In this document: positions 19,412 to 29,938 of the stretch, piece by piece
How positions within the stretch are numbered: the first letter of the stretch is position 1
Layout: every line of letters begins with the position of its first letter
NCBI GenBank assembly: GCA_008638375.1
Contig: CM018033.1
Span: forward strand, 15,231,763 to 15,295,762
Source of the DNA: Nyssa sinensis
Taxonomy: Eukaryota > Streptophyta > Magnoliopsida > Cornales > Nyssaceae
Length of the DNA stretch: 64,000 nucleotides
Direction of reading: 5' to 3'
The notes under the pieces: generated by a model
Database searches by the model: none
What the model was told of the DNA's origin: nothing
The model's input: the letters and a program-made list of their open reading frames with translations, nothing else
Translations under genes and position numbers: made by a program

Positions 19412-22400
19412 CAGACATCTCGGAGGCAAATGATTCTCGACCTGTCTGACCGAGGTGAAGATACGCATTGTCCCACCGAGATTGATGCGCCTTTAAGTCC
19501 TCGTGGCATAGATAGCATGACTGTTCCGGTCCAAGATCCACTGAAGATCTCGGTAGGGCATGAGGAAGAAGGACGTTATTTACAGGTGGGCGCTGACTTA
19601 TCTCCACCAGAACAAGAAGTGATAATTGAGTTTCTGAAAACTCAGTTATCAACCTTTGCATGGGAAACTAAGGACATGGAAGGTATCGACCCCTCATGTA
19701 TTTGCCATAAACTAACAACGAATCCTGAGTACCACCCTGTACGGCAAAAGAGACGAACATTTGCTCCCGAGAGACATAAGATCATTAATGATGAAGTCCA
19801 GCGGTTACTAGATGCACAGCTAATCAGGGAGGTATTTTACCCAGAATGGCTTGCTAACACAGTCCTGGTTAAAAAGAAAAATGGGAAATGGCGAGTATGC
19901 GTTGATTATACCGACCTTAACAAAGCTTGCCCGAAGGATAGTTTCCCCATTCCAAGAATTGATCAACTCGTTGACGCAACTGCTGGTTACGAGTTGATGA
20001 GCTTCATGGATGCATACTCAGGATACAACCAGATTCAGATGTATCCTCCCGATCAAGAAAAGACCTCTTTCATCTCTGAACGAGGCTTGTATTGCTACAA
20101 AGTGATGCCTTTCGGTCTTAAAAACGCTGGAGCCACCTATCAACGTTTGGTCAACAAAATGTTTGCATCTCTGATCGGTGATACGATGGAGGTGTATATC
20201 GATGACATGCTGGTCAAGAGTCAGCAGAAGAAGGATCACGTTGAACATTTAAAAAAGACCTTCGACATCCTGAACAAACATAAGATGAAGTTGAATCCAT
20301 CTAAATGTATCTTTGGGGTGAACCGTGGCAAGTTTCTGGGTTTTCTTGTCTCACAACGAGGCATTGAAGCCGATCCATCCCAAATTAAAGCTTTGGCAGA
20401 GCTCGAGCCTCCGAGGTCTAGGAAGGAGATACAGACTTTGAATGGCCGGATTGCGGCCCTGAATCGCTTCATATCAAGGTCTACAGATCGCTGTCTTCCC
20501 TTCTTCAAAGCTCTACGGGGAAATAAGACCTTAGAATGGACCTCTGAATGCGACAAAGCTTTTGTGGAGCTTAAAAAATATATGGCATCTCCAGAACTGT
20601 TATCTACACCAATAAAAGGAGAGAAGCTGCTTTTATACCTCGCGGTATCTGAAAATGCCGTAAGCTCTGCATTACTCCGAGAAGACCAAGGGATTCAAAA
20701 ACCCATATTCTACGTGAGTAAAGCACTTCTTGGATCAGAAAAAAGGTATCCCGAGATAGAAAAGCTAGCCTTCGCACTCGTCATATCGGCCAGAAAACTC
20801 AGGCCTTATTTTCAGTCTCATTCAATTATAGTCCCAACTTCATACCCCTTAAAAGCCGTACTACATAAACCTGAAATTTCAGGTCGTCTCGTGAAATGGT
20901 TAATAGAGCTGGGAGAATTCGATATCACCTATACACCTCGGACTGCCATTAAAGCACAGGCTTTGGCAGATTTTATTGCCGAATTCACCCCGGCACTAAA
21001 ACAGAAGTTAGACGCTAACCCAACCATGGCCACGTGGCATTTATATGTGGATGGCTCTTCCACTGATAAAGGGTCCGGAGTTGGTCTTATCCTCCGATCT
21101 CCCGATGGTATTTCTATAGAGAAAGCAGTTACTTTGGGGTTTAGGGCTTCAAACAATGAGGCTGAATATGAGGCATTAATCCTTGGCATGCAACTAGCGC
21201 GAGAACATGAAGCTCACAACCTCGAAGCCTTCTCTGATTCTCAATTAGTGGTGGGCCAAGTTCTGGGTGAATTTGCTGTGAAAGATGACAGAATGATCAA
21301 ATATGCCGAAATGGTAAGTTTTCTACAAAAATCATTTGCCACTTTCCGTATTCATAAAATAGAGAGAAGACAGAACACAAGGGCAGATGCATTAGCAAAT
21401 ATGGCTTCTCACCTCGGTACCAAAGGGGATTCAGAATTAATTATCTCCTCCCAAGATCACCCCAGTATTGACAAAGTTCAAAAAATTCACATCTTAGAAC
21501 AATGTCACGACTGGAGAGCTCCTATCTTCAGATACCTGAAAGAAGGAAAACTCCCGGAAGATAGGAATCAAGCACGTAAACTACGGATCAGAGCAGCTCG
21601 GTATCTGATTTTAAATGAGCAACTCTACCGTAGGTCCTACACCCAACCTTTACTGAGGTGCCTATCTCCAGAAGAATCGGGGTATGTACTAGCCGAGATT
21701 CATGAAGGGATATGCGGCAATCATAATGGTGGCAGGACCATCTCCCATAGGGCGTTGACCCATGGTTATTACTGGCCCGGTATGCTGATTCAAGCCAGGG
21801 AGTATGTAAAGAGATGTGACAAATGTCAGCGTTTTGCTTCCTATCAACATCTACCACAACAAGAGCTTGTACCCATTGTCAGTCCCTGGCCTTTTGCCCA
21901 ATGGGGGATGGATATTGTTGGACCTTTGCCCAAAGCTCCTCAAAATAGGAAGTATTTGTTGATCGCTATTGATTACTTCTCCAAATGGGCGGAAGCAGAA
22001 CCACTGACTCACATTACCGAGGTGGATGTAAAAAATTTCACATGGAGAAATATCGTTTGCAGGTTTGGAGTGCCACGAACTATCATATCAGACAATGGCA
22101 CCCAGTTTACAGGAAAAGTATTTAGAAAATTCTGTGACGATCTCCATATCAGCCATCATTTTTCCTCGCCAGGACATCCACAGGCAAACGGACAGGCCGA
22201 GGTGACTAACCGGACTATATTAAGTGGTATCAAAAAGAGGCTGGAACGAGCAAAAGGAAAATGGACAGAAGAACTTCCTGGAGTACTCTGGGCTTACCGA
22301 ACAACGAGGAGCAGTGCTACCCAAGAAACACCATTCTCACTCACATATGGTTCCGAGGCGGTCATTCCCGTAGAAATCGGTATGCCCACATGGAGAACAG

Positions 22401-22747
22401 AAGCCTTCAATCAGGAAGCAAATCCGCTTCAGTTAATCGAGAACCTCGACTTACTGGAAGGAAAAAGAGAACAGGCTTCAATTCAAATGGAAGAATGTCA
22501 ACGAAGGATGGCCAAAAGCTTTAATAAAAAGGTCAAAGGTAAAAACTTTGACTTAGGTGATCTGGTTCTGCGAAGAATCTTCCCTAATACCAAGGAACCT
22601 ACGATGGGAAAGTTGTCCCCAAACTGGGAAGGACCTTACCGAATTGTAAAGATTAACAGGCCAACAACCTACTGGTTGGAAGATATGGAGGGAAAACTGA
22701 TTCCCAGACCATGGAACATCGAGCACCTAAGACAGTATTATCAATAA
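19406..22747 (+). CDS. pol: Pol of element 2
   Basis: Uninterrupted from the readthrough stop to TAA; first ATG at 19430, 1105 residues. Same order as element 1: RT with YIDD, degenerate RNase H, second RNase H, integrase with HHCC and DDE. About 11 substitutions relative to element 1 (for example V654A, D662G, G759E), none in a catalytic residue. An intact pol beside a broken gag suggests recent loss, or sequence copying from an intact partner such as element 1. Confidence 0.93.
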   Translation, partial: QLQTSRRQMILDLSDRGEDTHCPTEIDAPLSPRGIDSMTVPVQDPLKISVGHEEEGRYLQVGADLSPPEQEVIIEFLKTQLSTFAWETKDMEGIDPSCICHKLTTNPEYHPVRQKRRTFAPERHKIINDEVQRLLDAQLIREVFYPEWLANTVLVKKKNGKWRVCVDYTDLNKACPKDSFPIPRIDQLVDATAGYELMSFMDAYSGYNQIQMYPPDQEKTSFISERGLYCYKVMPFGLKNAGATYQRLVNKMFASLIGDTMEVYIDDMLVKSQQKKDHVEHLKKTFDILNKHKMKLNPSKCIFGVNRGKFLGFLVSQRGIEADPSQIKALAELEPPRSRKEIQTLNGRIAALNRFISRSTDRCLPFFKALRGNKTLEWTSECDKAFVELKKYMASPELLSTPIKGEKLLLYLAVSENAVSSALLREDQGIQKPIFYVSKALLGSEKRYPEIEKLAFALVISARKLRPYFQSHSIIVPTSYPLKAVLHKPEISGRLVKWLIELGEFDITYTPRTAIKAQALADFIAEFTPALKQKLDANPTMATWHLYVDGSSTDKGSGVGLILRSPDGISIEKAVTLGFRASNNEAEYEALILGMQLAREHEAHNLEAFSDSQLVVGQVLGEFAVKDDRMIKYAEMVSFLQKSFATFRIHKIERRQNTRADALANMASHLGTKGDSELIISSQDHPSIDKVQKIHILEQCHDWRAPIFRYLKEGKLPEDRNQARKLRIRAARYLILNEQLYRRSYTQPLLRCLSPEESGYVLAEIHEGICGNHNGGRTISHRALTHGYYWPGMLIQAREYVKRCDKCQRFASYQHLPQQELVPIVSPWPFAQWGMDIVGPLPKAPQNRKYLLIAIDYFSKWAEAEPLTHITEVDVKNFTWRNIVCRFGVPRTIISDNGTQFTGKVFRKFCDDLHISHHFSSPGHPQANGQAEVTNRTILSGIKKRLERAKGKWTEELPGVLWAYRTTRSSATQETPFSLTYGSEAVIPVEIGMPTWRTEAFNQEANPLQLIENLDLLEGKREQASIQMEECQRRMAKSFNKKVKGKNFDLGDLVLRRIFPNTKEPTMGKLSPNWEGPYRIVKINRPTTYWLEDMEGKLIPRPWNIEHLRQYYQ

Positions 22748-22814
22748 AATTATTTCTACCTTTCAGGTGATATATCTTCTCGACACGGAAGATCTACCAA
22801 CTTGTTCTGCAACA
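22748..22814 (+). other. Start of the element 2 3' region
   Basis: Identical in order and nearly so in sequence to 9604-9670 of element 1 on the other strand. No gene. Confidence 0.6.
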
Positions 22815-23320
22815 AAGGCCCCTACTAGCCTAAGCGCTGTAGGTATGGCTCCAAGAAAAGATACAGGTCTACCGACCTGATCTTGAAATCACCAAGGCCC
22901 CTACAAGCCTAAGCGCTGTAGGTATGGCTCCAAGAAAAGAGACTGGTCTACAGACCTGATCTCAAAATCATCAAGGCCCCTACAAGCCTAAGTGCTGTAG
23001 GTATGGCTCCAAGAAAAGAGACTGGTCTACAGACCTGATCTCAAATTTCATCAAGGCCCCTACAAGCATAAGTGCTGTAGGTATGGCTCCAAATGAGGAT
23101 ACTGGTCTACCGACCTGACCTCAGAACTGAACAAAAGGCCCCTACAAGCGTAAGTGCTGTAGGTATGGCTCCAAGAAAAGAGAATGATCTACAGATTTAA
23201 TCTCTAACTCAACAAAGGCCCCTACTAGCATACGTGCTATAGGTATGGCTCCAAGCAAAGCCTCTATTTAGCATACGTGCTATGGGTAAGGCCACAGGTG
23301 AAGATATTGATCTACCGACC
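22815..23320 (+). repeat. About seven tandem 80 bp repeats, element 2 3' region
   Basis: AGGTATGGCTCCAA recurs at 22841, 22920, 22999, 23079, 23161 and 23241, followed by a degraded copy. Each unit has CCTAC-AGC...GCT-GTAGG and GGTC-TACM-GACC hairpins. One unit has GATC-TACA-GATT, which keeps the pairing. Element 1 has about three units. Confidence 0.9.
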
Positions 23321-23624
23321 TGATCTCATAAGAACATAGGGCTCTTACCGACTTGGTTCACTTCAGATAAAAACCAGGTTAGATTCAGGTACTTGTGATA
23401 AATGGAAATACACTTATTATATCTTGATCCATATTCTTTGATTTATGTCCAAATAAAACCAATTTATTGTTATCTGCTTATAAATACGAACTACTTCGGT
23501 ATTAAGTATCAAAGGCGTTCAGAGCTTGATTAAAACAAAATGAAAATCAAAACAGAGAACTGTTGTTTTTCATTTCATAAAATGACCAAGTACAAAAAAT
23601 AATAAAATATAATAAAAAATTTTC
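23321..23624. other. Non-coding 3' segment of element 2
   Basis: AT-rich, no reading frame. Homologous to 9145-9365 of element 1 but diverged, unlike the sequence to its left. Confidence 0.5.
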
Positions 23625-25596
23625 TTAGGGCATAGCCGACAAAGGTACTACGCCCTCTAGCACTTCATCTTGGGCTGGAACTTTGGGAGAGGTTGGTTGA
23701 GACTCAGCCACCTCCATTTCATCCAACTTCGAAATATCCAAATCTGGATATAAAACTTGAATTCACTTAATACATGATTGATAGCCGGCATCTGATAACT
23801 CTTTGCCCATGGACGTCAAAAGCCCCATCATGCTTGCTTTGGTGGCCTCCTTCGTGGCCACCTTAGCCTCTTCAATCTTTTTCAATCCCGACGTCTCAAC
23901 CACTTGAAGTTTCTCTTTTAGCTCTGCAACATTCTCAGTCAACTTGGTCCTTTGAGTGATAAGGGATTCTGTGGCATTCCTCGCTAACTTAAGCTCTTTT
24001 TTGAGTTCGGTACACTCCACTTCGAAAGATTTCAGTTTGGCTCGGGAGGTCTCCAGTTCAGATTTTGCAGACTTCAAAGACCGTTGGGCAGTTTTTAGGT
24101 CCAGCTGAGCCGTTGAAAGTACGTTTTTTGTGGCCTTCAGCTCCGACTGAGTTGTCGTTAGCTCGGATCGAGCTACTTTGAGTTCTTCTTTAAGGCCATC
24201 AAGTTGCTGCAGTTGCTCGTCACGATCCATTAACATGCCCACTGCTCGCAAACCCTACCAACATGAAGAAATAAAGATTAGAAGTAAGTTGCACGAAATA
24301 CAGTTTAAAAAAAAAAAAAAAAAAAAATTATTTTACCCTGGTGTAACCCAGCATCAGATCACCCAAAGTGCGTCGTGTACTTTGGTCTGGCAACCCAGGT
24401 GGGAGGGCCGCCTTTAAAGCCAACTTTATCGCCTCAGTACCCGAAGAGGCTTCAGAGGGGTGAAGATGGGTCGCGTTGGCGCTTTCTGGCCTTTCCGATT
24501 GTCGTGCAGGGGTCTTGTTCCTTGCTTCACCCATCTCGGTAGGTTGAGGTATTTCGGTAGTGGCTGTTGGGACCTCTTCCGTCCTTGAGGGTTCCGTCAT
24601 TGGCCTAACGTCGGCATCAGTCCCCTCCCCGGGTTGAGGGATCTCCTCGGGAGTTGAGGTAGAAGGATGAGAAGCCTCCCGCTTGGCTCGGGATATCAAC
24701 CTTCTTTTCTTTTTTTCCCGCTGAGTTGCTGGGGCCATGGTGGATCCCCAGCCTTCGTCTTCTTGGACGGAGGGCCACAAGCCGACAAAAGGCTCTTCTT
24801 TATAGCAGCAGCCTCCTCCTTCGTCAGCCCAGCATCCATCAAGTTCTTTGGGGATAAAATCAGATAATGCGGACGAATAGCTGGTTGAAGCAGACGTCGG
24901 TATCGCTCCTTGATCTCAGGAGTAAACTCTGCTTTCTTCCACTTCCTACTATCTGCAAAACAACATATTCTATAAACCGTTAGTTCCTTTGGATGTATCC
25001 AAAAATACTGAACTCACGAACTATGAATCCTCTAACAACTCACCCTTGGGGCCGGACTGCCGAGGAAAAAGGCTCATTTGACCTTCATAATCTTCTCGCT
25101 ACCAACCTCCTCCAACAAAGAAATACCATTTTTTCCACGTTTTGTTGGAGGATGGTATTGAATTCAGAGGTCTAAACCTCTGATCGAAGCAAGCATAATA
25201 GAGGCCCTCAGCAGTCAAATGTTTTAGTTCCATCTGACTCCGGATAAGATCCAGATCAATATGAACCTTATTCAAGTGACCTAAGACTATAAAAGCTAAA
25301 AGCTGCCTCCAGCTGTTTACATTAAGCTCGGCAGGGCAGATATTATACCAAGTAAAAAACTCTATGAAAAGAGGATGGAAAGGAAAACGGATACCCATCT
25401 CGAACCACTCAAGATAGGCACAGATTTCCCCCCTTTTAACATCGGAGGGACGGTCAGTAGGTTTTGGGACCCTACAAGTTATATTTTTTGGGAAGTTAAA
25501 TTTTTTCATAATTGATTTTAACATCCCTTTTGTTATGGCACTTGCTCCCTCCTCTCTAGTGGACACGTTGACCTCTCCATCACTCGAATCTCTAAT
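23625..25596 (-). pseudogene. Truncated antisense gene of element 2
   Basis: Three exons on the minus strand: 25596-25044 (5' end lost), 24952-24337, 24254-23625. Introns of 91 and 82 bp have GTGAGT...TGCAG and GTAAAA...GGTAG ends, at the same points as in element 1. The conserved domain (CRVPKPTDRP, NICPAELNVNSWRQLLAF, KTWKKWYFFVGGGW) is about 72% identical to element 1 by eye over 146 residues, far below the 99% of pol. Lesions: lost start and promoter at the 25596/25597 junction, TAG right after GGGW, a frameshift in exon 2, and TGA near 23762. Exon 3 is a Leu/Lys/Glu coiled coil. Confidence 0.82.
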
Positions 25597-25775
25597 ATCC
25601 GCATTTGAAATATTGAGTGATTAAAGAGCAAAACTTTTGATCACAAAGAAAGAATACTAATTTAACCATCGGAGAGGTTACCACCGGAACCTTTCCCGGT
25701 GGCTTTTTACTAATCATCTCTTTTCAGGTTCACAGTGACGGATTATTCCATGACGAGCCCAAATTAGCTGCATCA
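25597..25775 (+). repeat. Truncated 3' LTR of element 2
   Basis: 179 bp, identical to 16800-16978. The first 365 bp of the LTR, the polypurine tract and the antisense-gene start are missing in one deletion that joins exon 1 of the antisense gene to the LTR middle. The LTR end GCATCA and the flanking TATAT are intact. Confidence 0.9.
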
Positions 25776-25843
25776 TATATATATATATATATGAGTGCAA
25801 TAGGAGGTGCATACGTGTGTGGTTGTGTATTGTGTAGCAAGCA

Positions 25844-25876
<33 letters not shown>

Positions 25877-27020
25877 GTGTAAGTGCTTGTGGCAGTGCGG
25901 TTTGCGTACAGAAGGAGAAAAAAAAAAAATATATATATATATATATATATGTATGTATATACGTGTGGTGTGTGGCGGTTGTGCAAATGAGGAATCAGAA
26001 AACAAGTGGAAGTAGAGAGGGGCGGTGCAGCAGGGATCTTTAGAAATATATATATATATATTTATATATTGTGTGTATGGCAGTGCAAGAGCAGCGTTAT
26101 AGCAGGAGGAGAAAAGAGAGAAAACTTGAGAAAAGAAAGTAAAAAAAGATAGCAAGGAGGGACGGATGTACAGTAGAAGCAGCAACGCTGTTACAGAAGG
26201 TGTTTAGGTATATAAACATATGTGTATATGTATATTTTAATGTATATAAATATGTGAGATATTGTAGGAAGAAAGGGAAAATTGGAAGAGAGTGGAGAAA
26301 AATTGGTAGAGCAATCGGAGCTGCTGCCGCAAGACCAAATACGGTAGTTGCGGGTAGCAGACCTAGGGAAGTTCGACAGAGGGATTAAAGGGGCTAGAAG
26401 CCCTGTGATGGGCGTTTTGCTGACCAAGGTACTGATAAGGGTTCAAAGATATGGCGACTAAACTCGGGTTGGCGCTTCATGGAGTTGGGCGTGTTGATAC
26501 AGTTGGGATTTTATCGGTGCAGCAGGCCTCAATAGCAGCAGGCTGTAGAAGCAGAGCCATTGAGGCTTGGGGTTGATTTATTGTCCAAGCAGCAGCCCAA
26601 GTGGGAAGACAATATGGTGGAGTTGGAGGATTTTGTGGTGAGGGTCAACCGTTCAAAAGCCAAGGAGCAGCTAGTGGTGCCGTGAGGTTTAAATCAAAGA
26701 GCGAGGGTATTTTTTGTGCTTTGCAAATTGAGTCAAGTTGAAGAGATGATGTCTGCGCCCTGAAGTTGTTGCAGTTAATGAATTAAACGGTGAAACAGAT
26801 TTGTGGAAACGAAGGAAATATTTTAAGTCTTGGCTTATCTTTAATGAAATTAGTTTTGCCAACCGGAACTATTCTCAGCAGGTTTGAATTATTGAACCAA
26901 GTATTGCTAACATCATTAGTTTTCTTTGAGGCCCGAGGGAGGAGTATGAGGGACATCACAGTGTTCGAATTCTGGATCGAACTCTTGATTATTGTTGTAC
27001 AGCTTTCAGCTCGATATATG
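25776..27020 (+). mobile_element. LTR B, third piece
   Basis: Begins with the TATAT duplication, holds several TA microsatellites (25776-25792, 25844-25872, 25930-25950) and purine-rich DNA, and ends with ATATG (27016-27020), duplicated after solo LTR C. Frames here arise from simple sequence and are not genes. Confidence 0.6.
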
Positions 27021-29938
27021 TGTAATACCCTGACTCATATGTAATCGAATAAGTCATGTAACCTTAGCCGTTGGACTTCTTGATTTATGTTAAATAAAAT
27101 GATCGGTTTAAAATTTAAATTTTGGAAGTACGGATAAAGCAAATCATGAACGGTTACCCAAATAAGAAGGAAAATAAAATAAAGCAAAATAAAATAAGTT
27201 AAGATAAAAAGAAAAATAAAGTTAATAATAAGAAAAATAGCATGACAATATTTATAAATAAAATGAAGTTACCAAATATTGTATGCATATATATATATAG
27301 TCACAATTATGCATGTGTTTATATATATAATTGGGTGTAAGTAAGCAGTATAAACATGGGTATATATATGCCAGGTGCGTAGATATGTATATGTGAGTGT
27401 GGATCAATTACATATATATGGATGATCGCATGGGAAGAAGAAAAAAAAAAAGAGAAAAGGAAGAGGGGGGCGGAGCAACTGAGGGCGTTACAAGATACAG
27501 GGGTGAAAAGCAAAGGCAGAGGAAGTCATAGCGAGCCAGAAAATCGATCAGGTTAGTGTGGTGGGTCAATTTCTGTTTATTTAAATTTCAAGCACGATGT
27601 ATAGTTTGATTAACAGGATTATATTAAGCATAAGATTAGGAAGTTCATGCATGCTTGTAGATGTTATGTAGTATGATATTAGAATTAATGCAAAACCCAG
27701 GAAAATGGAACATGACCGAACTGTTGCCATAACCATGAAAGAAACAGTCTTAAACCGACCCAAATAAAATGGGGTTTGGACGCTTGAGGCTTTGACTAGA
27801 TGATTCTAGGATTCTAAATATACAAAAACTAGGGGAAAAGGGCTAAAGGGTTAAGAGGGAAATGGAGTTGTAGGTGGCAGGCCAAGAAATGAACTTTGCC
27901 ATTTGTGCTCTAAACGAGATTCTCACAATGGATTAAAAAAACCCCATGTCTCTAAGGGTCACAACAAGCCAAAAACCACCAAGAATGGTGGAGAAACAAG
28001 CACAAACCGAGGGGATATCCAAACCATCCATGGAACCCAAATTGAACTGTTGAGCGTAATTCGATCCCTAAAATAAACAGGAAATGGTAGAGGGGATTTC
28101 CAAGGACTGTTCCGAACTCAAAGCTAGTGGAAAATGGTGATTGAAATGGTGCAAAACAGAGGTTGAAAACTAGGGTATTGCGTGTTACTGTGCATGAACT
28201 TGAAGAGGATGATGAACAGTACCTAGACGGCACTGTTTTGTGTTTATAGAATTGGCTGGAACGGTGACGTTTTGGCATGGGCGTCTGTTTTGAATTAAGA
28301 CCAAAGTCAGCTATTTGGTTGCGGGCAATTGGGAATTCAGATCTAGAATTAAATTGGGGGTCAAATGGGTACAGGGATGGCATAACCTTGGTTGCGGCAG
28401 CTGACCATTGTTTGGCCTAGAATAATTAGAAAAAATATATAGCGCAAGGAAGTCCCTGCGACTTGAAACCATGACCGAAAGGGGGAAGGCTAGAACCACG
28501 AGCCACTGTACCATTAAGGCACATGTGGTGTATCTTGCCCCAAAATATATATGTATATTAGTGATATTTAATTAATTTAAATAATTAGTTAAATTAGTAA
28601 TTATTGAATTAATTCCCGATAGGTAAATGAGTCAAATAAATACTGTAAATTGACTATTTTGGACCTTTTGGATTTAATGGTGAGGTCCGTTTCAAAAGAC
28701 GAAGTCCCAAAAAAAAAAAAAATACCCGTAGAATGCCAAAATGCCCTTACATCGAAGGTGAGTCAAACGGACTCCGAATGAGATAAATAAATAGTGAATT
28801 TCCATTATTTCAAACCTACTGGAGTCAACGGTGAAGTCCAAATTGTGAAAACAAAATCCGAAAAATAAAGATGCGTAAATGACCATTTTACCCTTGGAAA
28901 AATGAGATCAAATTGGAAGTCGTAAAAGTATAAAGTAATAAAAGAGATATTTAAAGTAGCGAGGCATAAATTTAATAATGTCATTAAAGCTGAAACATGT
29001 TTACTGATACTCGAAAGAAAAAGGGAAGGTCACGGAATACTAAGAGGCATTGAAAAGGTAAGTGGATTTCTATCTTTTATACGTGGTTTCCCAAGCCACG
29101 ATGTTTCCATTACTGCCAAGCTTGTACTCATGTATATATGTTCATTGCTATTATTCCCACCATGGATATTGTTCTATCTGATGGATTTGATGAGTTATTG
29201 TATGTAAATACCTTGATACGATTTTGTGTATTCCTTAATGCTCGAATACTAAACAATATATGACACAGTTGTTGAGAATCTCTAGAGGATGGCGGTACGT
29301 CCACGCTCTAGATATGAATATTTGAGGGTGCCTTAGAGCTGAGGAGGATGGCGGTACATCCGCGCTCCAATAGGCTTGGGTTGGTCACACCAAAGGAGGA
29401 AAGTATGAAAACTTGAGGTTGAATCAGAAATGAGGATGGCGGTACGTTCGCGCTCATAGTTAGTTGTTATGCCTTACTGTTCATTAGCCATTCTGTCATC
29501 TTTTTGCTTACTGAAATTTCTTCCATGATTGGCTATCATGTTCATCTACGATCCTATATGTTCTATGATTACTCTAACCCGTAGTTTGAGATAGGCGTTT
29601 ACTTATTGAGTTTGTAGCTCACCCCTTACTAAATTTTTCAAGGTGAGAATGCTACCGAACCACAGTAGGAGGTCAAGAGCGTAGGGAGACAGTTGAGGAG
29701 CATGGTAGAATGATATAGTCTCTCCCATGTACTCACCACCTAAAAGTGGTTGTGTTTAGACTGTTGCCAGTTTTATTTTGCAGACTTTGAATAATAGTTG
29801 TAATAAGGCTTCCGCACTTTATTGATTATGTTATATTATTTATTGTGATCATTAATGTTAAGAATGAGAAAGGTAGGGAGGCCATCGGGCCGGCCCCATG
29901 ACACGAGATCCGCATAGGGTGGGTTTCGGGTCGTGACA
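27021..29938 (+). mobile_element. Solo LTR C, chromovirus-like
   Basis: 2918 bp, TGTAATACCC...GGGTCGTGACA, flanked by a perfect ATATG duplication (27016-27020 and 29939-29943). No internal region, so it is the product of LTR-LTR recombination. Its 28560-28900 part is related to 30010-30300 of the LTR it sits in (shared phrases around CAACGGACTCCG and GTGAAGTCC). It carries three copies of a GGATGGCGGTAC motif (29286, 29344, 29429). Confidence 0.85.
28459..28513 (-). repeat. tRNA-like (SINE-like) segment inside solo LTR C
   Basis: On the minus strand TGGTACAGTGG (from 28513) fits a pol III A box, and GGTTTCAAGTC (to about 28459) is close to a B box, about 40 nt apart. No cloverleaf could be drawn, so this is a possible SINE head or a chance match. 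Confidence 0.3.

Larger units (their letters stand above)
16435..25775 (+). mobile_element. Element 2: damaged Tat/Retand-like retrotransposon, head-to-head with element 1
   Basis: Plus-strand element: 5' LTR 16435-16978, primer site, broken gag, intact protease and pol, tandem repeats, broken antisense gene and only the last 179 bp of its 3' LTR (25597-25775). TATAT flanks it (16430-16434, 25776-25780). From the primer site to the repeats it is almost identical to element 1, but its LTR and antisense gene are of a different subfamily. Confidence 0.92.

Noticed and set aside
25730..26185. Tyr/Ile-rich frame of about 150 codons
   Set aside because: Produced by TA microsatellites on the minus strand of LTR B.
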